DNA of 64,000 bases from Azospirillum picis (GTDB lineage: Bacteria > Pseudomonadota > Alphaproteobacteria > Azospirillales > Azospirillaceae), in NCBI RefSeq assembly GCF_017876115.1, contig NZ_JAGINO010000030.1, forward strand, positions 1-64,000. Reading direction: 5' to 3'. Below, piece after piece: positions 16,901 to 25,159 of this stretch (position 1 is the stretch's first letter; each line of letters opens with the position of its first letter). The translations under genes were made by a program, and so were the position numbers. The notes under the pieces are model-generated. The model was not told where the DNA came from. It did no database searches and was given only the letters and a program-made list of their open reading frames with translations.

Positions 16901-18813
16901 GCCTCCTGGAAGGTCTGCTTGATCTTGACGCAGTCGACCGAGGCGCCGGTCTGGCTGCGGGCGGCGAAGTCGTGGATCCACACCACCGGGGCGCCGCCGG
17001 CCGGGCGGACCTCGTAGGGCTGCTCGGTGATGACCTTCAGGTCCATGTGCTCCAGCATCGGCAGCACGTCGGACAGGGGTACCGGCCGGCCCTGGTGGTA
17101 GATCTTGACGTGCAGCTCGTCGCTCTCGGCCTCCAGCGGGTGGTACAGCACGATGCCGAGCCGCTGGTCGGCCAGGGCGCGCTCGATGCGGTCGATGTCG
17201 TGGACCGCGGTTTCCGCCGGGAAGGTCTCGCGGTAGCCGGCGGGGAAGGCGTCGGCGTAGCGGCGCAGCCGGCCCTTGCCGACCTCTTCGCCATGGGCCT
17301 CGACCAGGGCGTCGCGCAGCCGGTCGGCCCAGCTCCGCGAGATCTGCACCAGCCGGGTTTCCAGCTCGCCGACATCGACCGCGGGAACCTTCCCCGGCTC
17401 GGTCTTGACCATCAGGTGCACGCGGGCGAGGGCGCTGTCCGAGAGCTGCGTGTGGCTGGAGGCGCAGGCGCCCTGGAACGCCCCCTCCAGCACCGCCTGG
17501 ATCCTCAGCCGCAGCGCCGTGTCGTACCGGTCGCGCGGCACGAAGACCAGGGCGGAGACGAAACGCTCGAAGGGATCGCGGCGGACGAACAGGGCCAGGC
17601 GTTGGCGTTCCTGCAGGTGCACGATGCCAAGAGCCGTCTCGAACAGCTCGTCGGACGGGGTCTGGAACAGCTCGTCGCGCGGATAGGTCTCCAGGATGTT
17701 CAGCAGCGCCTTGCCGTCATGGCCCTGGGGGTCGAAGCCGGCCCGCGCCATGACGCGGGCGACCTTGCGCCGCAGGAAGGGGATCTCGCGCGGGCTGCGG
17801 TTGTAGGCGACCGAGGTGAACAGGCCGACCGTCAGGGTGGCGCCTGTGACTCGGCCGGTGTCGTCGAAGCGCTTGACCAGGATGGCGTCGACGGGCACGG
17901 CGCGGTGCACGGTGGCCTGCCGGGTGCCCTTGGTGACCAGCAGCGCGCGCGGCTGGTTTAGGAAGGCGCGGATTTCGGCCGGCAGCACGGCGGCGTGGCC
18001 ATGCTCGTCGAAGACGGTCACCTCCGGGTCGCGCAGGATGCCCTGTCCGCTCCCCTCGACCAGCTCCAGCCAGGGATCCCGGTGGTCGCCGCCGAAGGTG
18101 GCCGTGTATTGCCGGCACCCCAGCAGGGTCATGTTGCCGTCGTCGATCCAGGTCAGGAAGTCCGCGGCTTCCTTGGATTCCTCGGCGTCGGGCGCATGGG
18201 CGATGCCATCGCGGGCGGCGCGGACGCGCTCGCGCATCGGCTGCCAGTCCTCCACGGCGGCCCGGACATCGGCCAGGACCCGCTCGATCCCCTGCCGCAG
18301 GCGGGCCTGCGCGTCTGGGTCGGACAGCGGGTCGATCGAGCAATGCATGAACGACTCGTCGTGGGCGCCCTCCGGCCCGTCCTCGCCGGGCTCCAGCAGC
18401 TCGACGATCCTGCCGTCGGCATCACGCACGACGCGGGCCACGGGATGGATCACCAGATGGACGGCGACGCCCTGCCGGCTCAGCTCGGCAGTGACCGAAT
18501 CGACTAGGAAGGGCATGTCGTCGTTGACGATCTCGACCACCGACCGTTCCGACTGCCACCCATGCTCGTCCAGCCTGGGGGCATAGACCCGCACCTTCGC
18601 AGTGCCGGGGCGGCGCTGCTGTCCCCACTGCCACATCGCGAGTGCCGCGCCGTAAAGCTGTTCCGGCGTGGCGCGCAGCAGGTCGTCCGGGGGCACGTTG
18701 GCGTAGAAGCGCTGAACGAAGCGCTCCGCCCGCGCGTTCGGAACCCGGCTGCGCACCAGTTCGGCCAGTTGCTGCCGCAAGTCGCCAGCCAGATCCTTGG
18801 TCGCCGTCCGCAT
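13981..18813 (-). CDS. gdhB: NAD-specific glutamate dehydrogenase, large bacterial type
   Basis: A 1610-residue enzyme of the ~1600-residue NAD-GDH class (Bac_GDH), which oxidatively deaminates glutamate to 2-oxoglutarate and ammonium in the cytoplasm. The long N-terminal regulatory part includes DDMPFLVDSVTAELSRQG. The catalytic core has GGIRWSDRREDFRTEILGLM, VPVGSKGGFVVKR (substrate-lysine region) and VVGVGDMSGDVFGNGML (dinucleotide fold). The ATG at 18813 is chosen because the resulting length matches the family and GAGGAG lies about 12 bases upstream; the frame is open to 19050, but that extension has no coding character. The gene is monocistronic, with its own terminator at 13813-13860. 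It lets cells use glutamate and other amino acids as carbon sources. Confidence 0.95.
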   Translation of the reverse strand: MRTATKDLAGDLRQQLAELVRSRVPNARAERFVQRFYANVPPDDLLRATPEQLYGAALAMWQWGQQRRPGTAKVRVYAPRLDEHGWQSERSVVEIVNDDMPFLVDSVTAELSRQGVAVHLVIHPVARVVRDADGRIVELLEPGEDGPEGAHDESFMHCSIDPLSDPDAQARLRQGIERVLADVRAAVEDWQPMRERVRAARDGIAHAPDAEESKEAADFLTWIDDGNMTLLGCRQYTATFGGDHRDPWLELVEGSGQGILRDPEVTVFDEHGHAAVLPAEIRAFLNQPRALLVTKGTRQATVHRAVPVDAILVKRFDDTGRVTGATLTVGLFTSVAYNRSPREIPFLRRKVARVMARAGFDPQGHDGKALLNILETYPRDELFQTPSDELFETALGIVHLQERQRLALFVRRDPFERFVSALVFVPRDRYDTALRLRIQAVLEGAFQGACASSHTQLSDSALARVHLMVKTEPGKVPAVDVGELETRLVQISRSWADRLRDALVEAHGEEVGKGRLRRYADAFPAGYRETFPAETAVHDIDRIERALADQRLGIVLYHPLEAESDELHVKIYHQGRPVPLSDVLPMLEHMDLKVITEQPYEVRPAGGAPVVWIHDFAARSQTGASVDCVKIKQTFQEAFADIWDGRMEDDGFNRLVLRAGLTGREVTVLRAYAKYLKQARFTYGQDTIEATLAAHPQTARLLARLFAARFDPARREDEGHILEQIEDALDAVTNLDDDRILRRFVNLIRATLRTNAYQSGADGAPKAHLSVKLDSGSVEELPLPRPWVEVFVYSPRMEGVHLRGGKVARGGIRWSDRREDFRTEILGLMKAQMVKNTVIVPVGSKGGFVVKRPPAPSAGREAALAEGIECYKTLMRGLLDITDNLAADGSVVPPRDVVRHDGDDPYLVVAADKGTATFSDIANSVSIDYGFWLGDAFASGGSAGYDHKAMGITARGAWESVKRHFREIGTDIQTTDFTVVGVGDMSGDVFGNGMLLSRHIRLLAAFDHRHIFLDPDPDAARSWEERNRLFALPRSSWADYDHSLLSSGAMIVERSAKTVELTAEVRARFGIEQAHLSPAELIRRLLTAEVDLLWFGGIGTYVKASTESNAEAGDKANDALRIDGGQIRAKVVGEGANLGVTQRGRIEAAQKGRDGKGVRLNTDAIDNSAGVDTSDHEVNIKVLLGDVMARGDMTLKQRDTLLAAMTDEVAGLVLADNYRQSSALTIAEAQGAALLEAQSRFMRNLERTGRLNRAIEYLPTDEELAERMAERRGLTRPELAVLLAYAKITLYDDLLASELPDDPATVEDLLRYFPQPLRDGQKEAIFRHRLRREIVATAVTNSLVNRVGPTFVRDMVEKTGLGPADVARAYAITRDVFQLRPLWDAVDALDTKVPAALQTSLILETVHLMERAVAWFLAHSPHPLDLGRESAAFRPGVEALAAGLDRFLDAEEAARLAVRVSDAMAQGVPEDLARRVAALPVLAAAPDLVRIAERTGRAVEGVASVYFGLGRRFGLEWLRDRASGAKVDNHWQRQAVAAIVDDLFAHQSALTVRVLESEGDESAAVDAWIASRHLVVERVEQLLAELRAQPAIDLAMLAVANRQLRGLIAG

Positions 18814-19166
18814 GATGGTGCTCGTCTCCTCTCGGATTTCTTTGGATTGGTAGTACCACCCCCCATTCATCATTTCGACGGCAAATAAACGGCAGGATTT
18901 CTGACCAAGCGGTGAATCCTCCCTCTTTCGGATATTTTCCCAAAGATTCGCACGAGCTGGTGACATATTCGCCGAATTTATCCACGGCGTGTTCACAAGC
19001 CGCCCATCCCACATCCTGCGACATGCACGCGCAGTGCCGATTGGTCGCACCCGGGAGCCGGCCGCCCGGCCACCGGTCCGGCACCGGGGCGACTCGATTC
19101 ACGGAATTGCCGCCGCCGTCGCCTGCTCACGGCGGCAGCGTCCGGCGAGGGTCAGGAAAAGGACAG
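18814..19166. other. 353-bp intergenic region upstream of the glutamate dehydrogenase
   Basis: The part from 18835 to 18990 is notably AT-richer than its surroundings and should hold the dehydrogenase promoter. A small palindrome, GGTAGTACC (18849-18857), lies about 40 bases from the start codon and could bind a regulator. The right half, up to the LysR stop, shows nothing recognisable. Confidence 0.5.
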
Positions 19167-20087
19167 CTAGGCTGACTTATCGTTTCTGGTGGAGGCCGCA
19201 GGCGCATCGGCCGAGAGGGTGTCCACGAGCCGGCGGGCATGGGCCGGCAGGTCCGTGAAACGGCGGGCGCACAGCACCAGCAGCCGGGGTGCCCAAGCGT
19301 CACGCAGCGGCACGATGCGGATCGCGGCCCCTCGGCTGGCCCGCTGGGCCGCGGTTTCCGGCACGATCCCCAGGCCGACGCCGCGCTCGACCAGCCGGCA
19401 CAGCGCGTCGGCGCTGCGCACCCGAACGCGGAAGGCCAGGGTGCGGCCGGCCCGGGCGGCGTGGGCGTTCAGATAGTCCTGCAGCGCGCTGCCTGGGCTG
19501 AGCCCGACGAATGGTTCATCCAGCAGATCGGCGAAGGCGATCGCCTCGTGGCCGGCCAGCGGATGGCCGGGGGCCATGACGGCGACCAGATGGTCGGCGC
19601 GGAAGGGCCGGGTTTCCAGCCCGGCGAGATCCACCATGTCGGCGACGACGCCCAGATCGGCGAGCCCGGCCGCCACCGCCTCGACGATGGCGTGGCTTGG
19701 GCGTTCCTCCAGGTCGATGTCGATGCTGGGGTTGGCGGCGAGGAACCCGGCGAGCGCATCCGGCAGGAACTCGGTGAGCGCCGCCGTATTGGACAGCAGC
19801 CGGACATGCCCTTTCAGGCCCTTCGCGTACTCGGCCAGCTCGCCGCGCATCCGTTCGATCTGGTGCAGCACCAGCCGCGCGTGATGGACGGCGGCGCGGC
19901 CGGCCGGCGTCGGGCTGATCCCCCGCCGCCCCCGCTCCAGCAACGGCACTCCCAGCGTCTCCTCCATCCCGCGGACACGCGCGCTGGCCGACGCGAGTGC
20001 CATTGCGCTGCGGTCCGCACCGGCGGTGATGCTGCCGGTTTCGACGATGTGGAGCAGGAGTCGCAGGTCTGTGAGGTCGAAACGCAT
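19167..20087 (-). CDS. LysR-family transcriptional regulator
   Basis: A 306-residue regulator. The N-terminal winged HTH (MRFDLTDLRLLLHIVETGSI) has an unusual SMALASASARVRGMEETLG recognition segment, where most LysR proteins have a QPALS-type sequence. The effector domain begins near residue 90 (LKGHVRLLSNTAALTEFLP), and the C-terminus holds VERGVGLGIVPE. The ATG at 20087 places the HTH at the N-terminus; the longer frame to 20591 is not coding in character. It is divergent from the phosphoglycolate phosphatase gene across a 289-bp gap, but a regulatory link is only inferred from that arrangement. Confidence 0.9.
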   Translation of the reverse strand: MRFDLTDLRLLLHIVETGSITAGADRSAMALASASARVRGMEETLGVPLLERGRRGISPTPAGRAAVHHARLVLHQIERMRGELAEYAKGLKGHVRLLSNTAALTEFLPDALAGFLAANPSIDIDLEERPSHAIVEAVAAGLADLGVVADMVDLAGLETRPFRADHLVAVMAPGHPLAGHEAIAFADLLDEPFVGLSPGSALQDYLNAHAARAGRTLAFRVRVRSADALCRLVERGVGLGIVPETAAQRASRGAAIRIVPLRDAWAPRLLVLCARRFTDLPAHARRLVDTLSADAPAASTRNDKSA

Positions 20088-20376
20088 GGCGGTCTGGATG
20101 AAAGCATGGGCGGTGACGAGATCACCCATATACTGCACCTGCGGGAACCGCAAAACGGTTCGCCACCACCGAGGTCCGGCCGAGGCCGGAAGCAAGCCGG
20201 CCGGGTTGCGATGCCGCGGCCCTGCGTGCTCGCGGCCTGCTTGTGCCGATGGACACTTGGTGCAGGTGGACGCGCCGCATCGGGCAGGCGATGCTCTGCT
20301 CGACCCGGATACCCCGATCATCCAGGAGCTCGTGGCCGAAAAGGCCCGCTTCCTCAGCCGATAAGGTGCCGCCACC

Positions 20377-21081
20377 GTGACCGATCCCGCCGCCGACAGC
20401 TCCATCCGCCACCCCATCCGCGCCGTCGCCTTCGACCTCGACGGCACGTTGGTGGACAGTGCGGCCGACCTGATGCATGCCTCGAACGCCCTCCTCGCCG
20501 AATTGGGGCGGCCGCCGGTCGACCTGCCGGCGGTGCGTTCCTTCATCGGCGACGGGGCTCCCAAGCTGGTTGAGCGCGTGCTGGCCGCCACCGGCGGGGT
20601 CGCGGACGCCGAGGAGGGCGCGCGCTGCCTCCGGCGCTTCCTGGCGATCTACGAGGCCGACCCCAGCGCGCACAGCGCGCTCTATCCCGGTGTCGCCGAG
20701 ACGCTGGAGGCATTGGCGAAAGCCGGGCTGCGGCTCGGCGTCTGCACCAACAAGCCGATGGGGGCGACGATGCGCCTGCTGGAGGATCTGGGCATCGCCG
20801 GCGTCTTCGCGGCGGTGGTCGGCGGCGACAGCTACCCGACCCGCAAGCCCTCGGCGGAACCGGTGCTCGGCCTGCTGGAACGGCTGGATGTCAGCCCCGG
20901 CGAGGCGGTCTTCGTCGGCGACAACGAGCACGACGTGGCCGCCGCCCGCGCGGCGGGTGTCGCGCGGGTATTGCTGGTGCCCTACGGCTACGCGCGGGTG
21001 CCGCTCGACGGTCTGCCGCACGACGGCATCCTCGGCGGGTTCGCCGATCTGCCGGAGCGGCTGTCGTGCCGAGCGCCGTGA
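20377..21081 (+). CDS. gph: HAD-family phosphoglycolate phosphatase
   Basis: A 234-residue HAD hydrolase of the Gph/CbbZ type. Motif I is VAFDLDGTLVD (nucleophile and acid/base aspartates), motif II lies in GVCTNKP, and motifs III/IV in KPSAEPVL and VFVGDNEHDVAAARAAGV. It removes phosphate from 2-phosphoglycolate, a by-product of DNA repair or Rubisco oxygenation. The GTG start has AAGGTG eight bases upstream. A degraded histidine phosphatase frame overlaps its 3' end. The acid just before the last motif is Asn-Glu-His-Asp rather than the common DxxxD/GDxxxD spacing, which is still compatible with the family. Confidence 0.88.
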   Translation: MTDPAADSSIRHPIRAVAFDLDGTLVDSAADLMHASNALLAELGRPPVDLPAVRSFIGDGAPKLVERVLAATGGVADAEEGARCLRRFLAIYEADPSAHSALYPGVAETLEALAKAGLRLGVCTNKPMGATMRLLEDLGIAGVFAAVVGGDSYPTRKPSAEPVLGLLERLDVSPGEAVFVGDNEHDVAAARAAGVARVLLVPYGYARVPLDGLPHDGILGGFADLPERLSCRAP

Positions 21082-21293
21082 TCTTCTGCCGCCATGGCGA
21101 AACGGGGGGCACCCTCCGCGGCTGGCTCGCCGGGGCACGGGAGGTGCCGCCGACCGGCCGCGGGCGGGCGCAGGCGCGGAAGGCCGCGGCTTGCGGCGTG
21201 CTGCGCCGGCCGAACGAGGATGACGACGGGACGTCCATCGCCGTCCATCGCCGTCCGTCGTCCCCGGCCGGCAATGACGTCCGGTGCCGCTGA
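21066..21293 (+). pseudogene. remnant of a histidine phosphatase (phosphoglycerate mutase family)
   Basis: The frame starts MPSAVIFCRHGET, which contains the catalytic RHGE motif of the histidine phosphatase superfamily. GWLAGAREVPPTGRGRAQAR then matches the LTxxGxxQA region. It ends after 75 residues, while family members have about 190 or more and need a second catalytic His. The tail (VLRRPNEDDDGTSIAVHRR) has no family match, so the gene has been truncated or joined to unrelated DNA. It overlaps the gph stop by 16 bases, consistent with an ancestral coupled gene pair. Confidence 0.6.
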
Positions 21294-21372
21294 TCCCGCG
21301 CCGGAAGCGGGGCCGGTGTACCGGCACCCGCCAGGCGGGCCGGGCCTTCGCAGGTGGAGCGGTCCACCAGCC

Positions 21373-22509
21373 TTACGGGGCCGTCACCTCCTGCCGCGCG
21401 ACGACGAAGGGCGCCAGCATGTCGGCGTTCAGCTCGATGCCGAAGCCAGGGCCATCCGGCACCGTGACCATCCCGTCGTCGTTGACCATCGGCCGGCCGC
21501 ACAGGTCGAGAAGGGGATTGGGTCCCGCATCGAATTCCAGGAACGGGTAACCTCCCGCACCGCTGCCGCTGCGCAGGGCCGGCAAGGTCGCGGTCAGGTG
21601 CAGGGCGGCCTGGAAGTTCACGATTCCTCCCCAGACGTGGGGAACGACCGGCCGGTCGTACAACTCCGCCAGTGCCGCGACCCGTCCCACGCCGGTCAAT
21701 CCGCCGCAGACCGCGATGTCCGGTTGCAGCACGTCCATGCATCCGGCTTCCAGGAAGGGACGGAAGGCACGGGCATCGCTGTAGGTCTCTCCACCGGCCA
21801 ATGCGGGCGTCATGTGGCCCGACAGCATGCGGTAGCCTTGCAGATCCCCCGGGACCGTGGGCTCCTCCACCCAGAGCAGCCCGGCCTCCTGCATTCCCGA
21901 TACCGCGGCCAGGGCGGCACGCGGCGCGTAGGACTGGTTGAAGTCCAGCATCAGCGTGCCCTCCGGTCCCATCATCCGCCGGACGGTGTTGGCGATGGCC
22001 GCATCATCCGCCGGGGCGAAGCCGCTGCGCAGCTTGATCGCCTTGAATCCCGCACGGAGATAGCCCTCCACCTCGCGTTCGAAGGTCCGGTAGGGGTGGC
22101 CGCCGGGCTTGAAGAAGGGGCCGCTGGCGTAGGCCGCGACACGGTCGCGGACCGCTCCGCCCAGCAGCGTGCTGACCGGAATGCCGCGCAGGCGCGCCGC
22201 GAGGTCGTGCAGTGCCATGTCGACGGCGGCCACGGCTCCCATGGCGCCGGCGGCCGCCTCGCGCATCTCCTGCCAGAGCCGGCCGATCTGCTGGGAATCC
22301 TGCCCCAGCAGGCGCGGAACCAGGCGTGAGGCGACGATGGCGCGGTCGGCCGCCGGCGCATGCCAGGCCTCGCCCCAGCCGGACTGGCCGTCGCGGCTCA
22401 CGATCTCGACGAGCAGGGTCTCGCGGCGGTCGAAGGATACCAGCGCATTGCCGATCACCTCGGGCAAGGGGGCGACCAGATGATAGAGGCGGACGGCGGC
22501 GATGCTCAT
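21373..22509 (-). CDS. enolase-superfamily enzyme (mandelate racemase/muconate lactonising type)
   Basis: A 378-residue protein with the enolase-superfamily plan: an N-terminal capping domain and a C-terminal barrel. The barrel has the Lys of AIKLRSGF, metal ligands in LMLDFNQ, WVEEP and LAGGETY, and an Asp-His pair in QPDIAVCGGLTG and VPHVWGG. The Asp/His dyad places it in the mandelate racemase subgroup, which acts on hydroxy-acids such as sugar acids by proton abstraction next to a carboxylate. The ATG overlaps the MFS stop (ATGA), so both are one operon: import of an acid and its dehydration or racemisation. The actual substrate is unknown. Confidence 0.85.
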   Translation of the reverse strand: MSIAAVRLYHLVAPLPEVIGNALVSFDRRETLLVEIVSRDGQSGWGEAWHAPAADRAIVASRLVPRLLGQDSQQIGRLWQEMREAAAGAMGAVAAVDMALHDLAARLRGIPVSTLLGGAVRDRVAAYASGPFFKPGGHPYRTFEREVEGYLRAGFKAIKLRSGFAPADDAAIANTVRRMMGPEGTLMLDFNQSYAPRAALAAVSGMQEAGLLWVEEPTVPGDLQGYRMLSGHMTPALAGGETYSDARAFRPFLEAGCMDVLQPDIAVCGGLTGVGRVAALAELYDRPVVPHVWGGIVNFQAALHLTATLPALRSGSGAGGYPFLEFDAGPNPLLDLCGRPMVNDDGMVTVPDGPGFGIELNADMLAPFVVARQEVTAP

Positions 22510-23840
22510 GCCTTGCTTTCCTGTGCGGTGTCCCGGGCGGAACGGGAGAGGGGAGCGACGCCGCCGCGCATCAGGTCGCGCATCAGATGGCCGAGCAGCA
22601 GGATCGCGCAGGCCGTCAGCGCCATGGCGGCGGCAAGGACCAGTTGCGCCCCGCCGAAGCTGCCGGTGGCGTCGCGGACCCAGCCGATGATCGTGGGGCC
22701 GAAGAAGCCGCCCGTGCTGCCGACGGAGTTGATCAGCGCGATGCCGGCCGCGGCGGCGCTGCCGGTCAGCAGGGTCGTCGGGAAGATCCAGATGTTGGGC
22801 GACGCGCCGCCGATGCCGGCCGCCCCGATGGTCAAGCCGGCCAGCCCGACCAGCGGGTCGCTGGTCAGCGCGGCAAGGGCGAAGCCCGCCGCGCTGACCA
22901 GGAAAGGACCGGCCGCGTGCCAGACCCGCTCCCCGGTACGGTCGGCGTGGCGCCCGACCAGCACCATGGCCAGTGCCATGAAGGCCGAGGGGATGGCGGC
23001 GACGAAGCCCGTCTGGACGGTGCTGAGGCCGAACGCCTTGACGAACTGCGGCATCCAGATGGCGATGCCCGTGGTGCCCATGACGAGGCCGACGGCGATT
23101 AGGCACATCAGCAGAACACGGGGATCCCGTGCGGCGCGGCTGACGGTGAAGCGTTCCACCTTCTCCTGCGCCGCACGTTCGGCCTCCAGCCGGGTGGACA
23201 GCCAGCGGCGCTCGTCGTCGGCCAGGAAGCCGGCCTTCTCGGGCGACGACGGCAGGAAGAGGGCGACGACAATGCCCATGACGACCGCCGGCATGGCTTC
23301 CAGGATGAACATCCACTGCCAGCCGGCCATGCCGTGCCAGCCGTTCAGATGCTCGATGACGAGACCCGAGACGGGGGCGCCGATGACCGACGACAGCGGT
23401 ACGGCGATGTTGAACATCCCGAACATGCGGGCGCGGTATTCCCGCGGGAACCACAGGGTCATGTAGAAGATCATGCCGGGAAAGAAGCCGGCCTCGGCGG
23501 CGCCCAGCAGGACGCGCACCACATAGAAGCTGGCGGGGTTCCAGACGAATGCCGTCGCCGCCGAAAGCAGCCCCCAGGTGATCAGGATCCGGGCGATCCA
23601 GAGCCGCGCGCCGTAGCGCACGAGCAGCAGGTTGCTCGGCACCTCGCACAGCACGTAGCCGAGGAAGAAGATGCCGGCACCGAAGCCGAAGGCGGACGCC
23701 GAGAAGCCGAGATCCTGGTTCATGGTCAAAGCGGCGAAGCCGATGTTCACCCGGTCCAGGAAGGCCGCGAAATAGCAGACCATCAAAATCGGCAGGATGC
23801 GCCATCCCACCTTGGCGATGACGTCGGATCGCTCGTTCAT
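22506..23840 (-). CDS. MFS transporter, anion:cation symporter type
   Basis: A 444-residue transporter with about twelve membrane segments. The N-terminal VGWRILPILMVCYFAAFLDR and VNIGFAALTMNQDLGFS are typical of the ACS family, which carries sugar acids, phthalate or other organic anions. ATG 23840 is preferred over an upstream one because GGAGGGA lies eight bases before it. Coupled by ATGA to the enolase-family gene and divergent from a LysR regulator; together they look like an acid-sugar catabolic unit controlled by that regulator. Confidence 0.88.
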   Translation of the reverse strand: MNERSDVIAKVGWRILPILMVCYFAAFLDRVNIGFAALTMNQDLGFSASAFGFGAGIFFLGYVLCEVPSNLLLVRYGARLWIARILITWGLLSAATAFVWNPASFYVVRVLLGAAEAGFFPGMIFYMTLWFPREYRARMFGMFNIAVPLSSVIGAPVSGLVIEHLNGWHGMAGWQWMFILEAMPAVVMGIVVALFLPSSPEKAGFLADDERRWLSTRLEAERAAQEKVERFTVSRAARDPRVLLMCLIAVGLVMGTTGIAIWMPQFVKAFGLSTVQTGFVAAIPSAFMALAMVLVGRHADRTGERVWHAAGPFLVSAAGFALAALTSDPLVGLAGLTIGAAGIGGASPNIWIFPTTLLTGSAAAAGIALINSVGSTGGFFGPTIIGWVRDATGSFGGAQLVLAAAMALTACAILLLGHLMRDLMRGGVAPLSRSARDTAQESKA

Positions 23841-23911
23841 CTGGGTTCCCTCCGGATCGCGTGGACTCCGCCACGCTTGTCTCGATGTCCGGAAGTGTCC
23901 ATTCATTGACA

Positions 23912-23962
23912 TTGATAATCAAATAGGATGTCCTGAACATCTGATATTGGAAAATCTGATAT
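23912..23962. promoter_or_regulatory. candidate LysR operator and divergent promoter
   Basis: The gap between the MFS operon and the LysR gene holds a perfect palindrome TTGATAATCAA (23912-23922), an AT-rich LysR-type site, and a direct repeat ATCTGATAT at 23939-23947 and 23954-23962. The second repeat runs into the LysR start codon. The layout suits autoregulation and divergent control. Confidence 0.55.
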
Positions 23963-24857
23963 GCGGATCACCATCGCGCAGCTCGAGGCGTTCTTCTGGA
24001 CCGCGCAGCTCGGCTCCGCGCAGCGGGCGGCCGAGCACCTCAATCTGGCCCAGCCCACGCTGTCGCTGCGCCTGAAGGACCTGCGGGATGCCATGGGCGT
24101 CGACGTGCTGGAAAGGACGGGACGCGGCCTGCGGCTGACGCCCGAGGGCCGCCTGCTTCTGCCGCGGGTTTCCGCGATCATGACCGAACTGCGGGCCATC
24201 GGCGGACGGGATGAAGCCAGGACCATTGCGGGCCGTGTCCGGGTCGGCCTGGCGGAGGGCTTTGCCGTCACCTGCCTCTCGCCGCTGCTGGCCGGCCTGC
24301 TGGAGGACCATCCGGCGCTGCAGCCGGAATGGGTGGTTTCGACCAGCACCACGCTGGAGGACGCCCTTCTGCGCGACGCGTTGGACGTGGCGGTGCTGCT
24401 CAACCCCATCGGGGACGAGCAACTCCACCTCCAGCCGCTCGGTGCCCAGCCGACGAGCTGGGTCGTCCCGACATCCTGGCGGCTGGCCGCACCGCTCACC
24501 CCGCGGGATCTCTGGTCGCAGCCGATCTTCTCCAACCCTCCGCCTTCCGCCATGCACCGGCAGATCAGCGGCTGGTTCGCGACGGCGGGGCTGGTTCCCG
24601 GCCGTCTCAGCACCTGCACGAGCGTCGCGGTGATCGCGGAGCTGGTGGCCGGCGGGGTCGGCGCGGGGCTGCTCCCCATTCCCATGGCAAGGCGCTTCAT
24701 TGCGCTGGGGCAGGTTCAGCTTGTGGCGTCCGATCCCCGGGTGGAGAACGGCCGGCTGTTCATCTGCTACCGGACCGGGGTCAACGATCCCAAAGTGGCG
24801 GCGGTCGCACGATCCATCGCCCAGGTGATGCGCCGCATCGACTATCTCGACAATTGA
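23961..24857 (+). CDS. LysR-family transcriptional regulator of the MFS/enolase operon
   Basis: A 298-residue regulator with a classic N-terminal HTH (ITIAQLEAFFWTAQLGSAQR then AAEHLNLAQPTLSLRLKDLR). The effector-binding domain starts near residue 90 (GRVRVGLAEGFAVTCLSPLL). It is divergent from the MFS gene, 120 bp away, and is the likely controller of that operon, responding to its substrate. Its TGA lies 15 bases before a double-hairpin repeat element. Confidence 0.9.
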   Translation: MRITIAQLEAFFWTAQLGSAQRAAEHLNLAQPTLSLRLKDLRDAMGVDVLERTGRGLRLTPEGRLLLPRVSAIMTELRAIGGRDEARTIAGRVRVGLAEGFAVTCLSPLLAGLLEDHPALQPEWVVSTSTTLEDALLRDALDVAVLLNPIGDEQLHLQPLGAQPTSWVVPTSWRLAAPLTPRDLWSQPIFSNPPPSAMHRQISGWFATAGLVPGRLSTCTSVAVIAELVAGGVGAGLLPIPMARRFIALGQVQLVASDPRVENGRLFICYRTGVNDPKVAAVARSIAQVMRRIDYLDN

Positions 24858-24872
24858 CCGGCACGGTGGAGC

Positions 24873-24976
24873 TAGAGTCTGTCCGGTGCTTCTTGAAGCA
24901 CCGGACAGACTCTAAGTTTTTGGTTTTCCGTGTGAGTCAGGTTTTAAGCGATACCGGCTGAAACGATCACACTCTA
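24873..24976 (+). repeat. double-hairpin interspersed repeat, copy A (104 bp)
   Basis: Starts TAGAGT and ends ACTCTA. The first hairpin is a perfect 20-bp stem (24873-24892 with 24895-24914) with a 2-base loop. After a T-rich spacer (TTTTTGGTTTTCCG), a second, degenerate hairpin is bounded by GTGTGA (24930-24935) and TCACAC (24967-24972). A related copy lies at 46155-46261 in reverse orientation. The last three bases form the TAG stop of the leftward gene at 24974. Confidence 0.85.
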
Positions 24977-25159
24977 GCGCTCGCGTCTCCGCCATGACCA
25001 GACCGCGGCCAGGATCGGGACCGACAGCGCCGCCCAGGACACGGCATCCACCAGGCCGTCGTCCAGCAGCGCGACGACCAGCCCGGTTCCGGTGACGAGC
25101 GCGATTGCGGCGGGAATGGCGAAGATCGTCGAGAGGGGGAGGCGGGTGCGCGGCTTCAT
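24974..25159 (-). CDS. small two-segment membrane protein coupled to PepSY gene
   Basis: A 61-residue protein: a basic N-terminus (MKPRTRLPLS), hydrophobic segments at about 11-31 and 39-54, and a basic tail WSWRRRER. Its ATG overlaps the PepSY gene stop (ATGA). Small proteins of this kind end many TonB-receptor/PepSY operons; a helper role in the inner membrane is inference. The TAG stop is provided by the repeat element at 24873-24976. Confidence 0.75.
   Translation of the reverse strand: MKPRTRLPLSTIFAIPAAIALVTGTGLVVALLDDGLVDAVSWAALSVPILAAVWSWRRRER

Noticed and set aside
13783..17961. 1392-codon ORF opposite the glutamate dehydrogenase
   Set aside because: It is a shadow of the strongly coding dehydrogenase; its His/Gln/Gly/Arg-rich composition is typical of an antisense frame.
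23905..23925. Possible Fur box in the LysR/MFS gap
   Set aside because: ATTGATAATCAA resembles part of a Fur site, but it lies beside a LysR gene and a sugar-acid operon, and the rest of the 19-bp consensus is missing.
21373..23940. Single 855-codon leftward ORF covering enolase and MFS genes
   Set aside because: The upstream two thirds is an out-of-frame reading of the MFS gene; the real enzyme starts at 22509.
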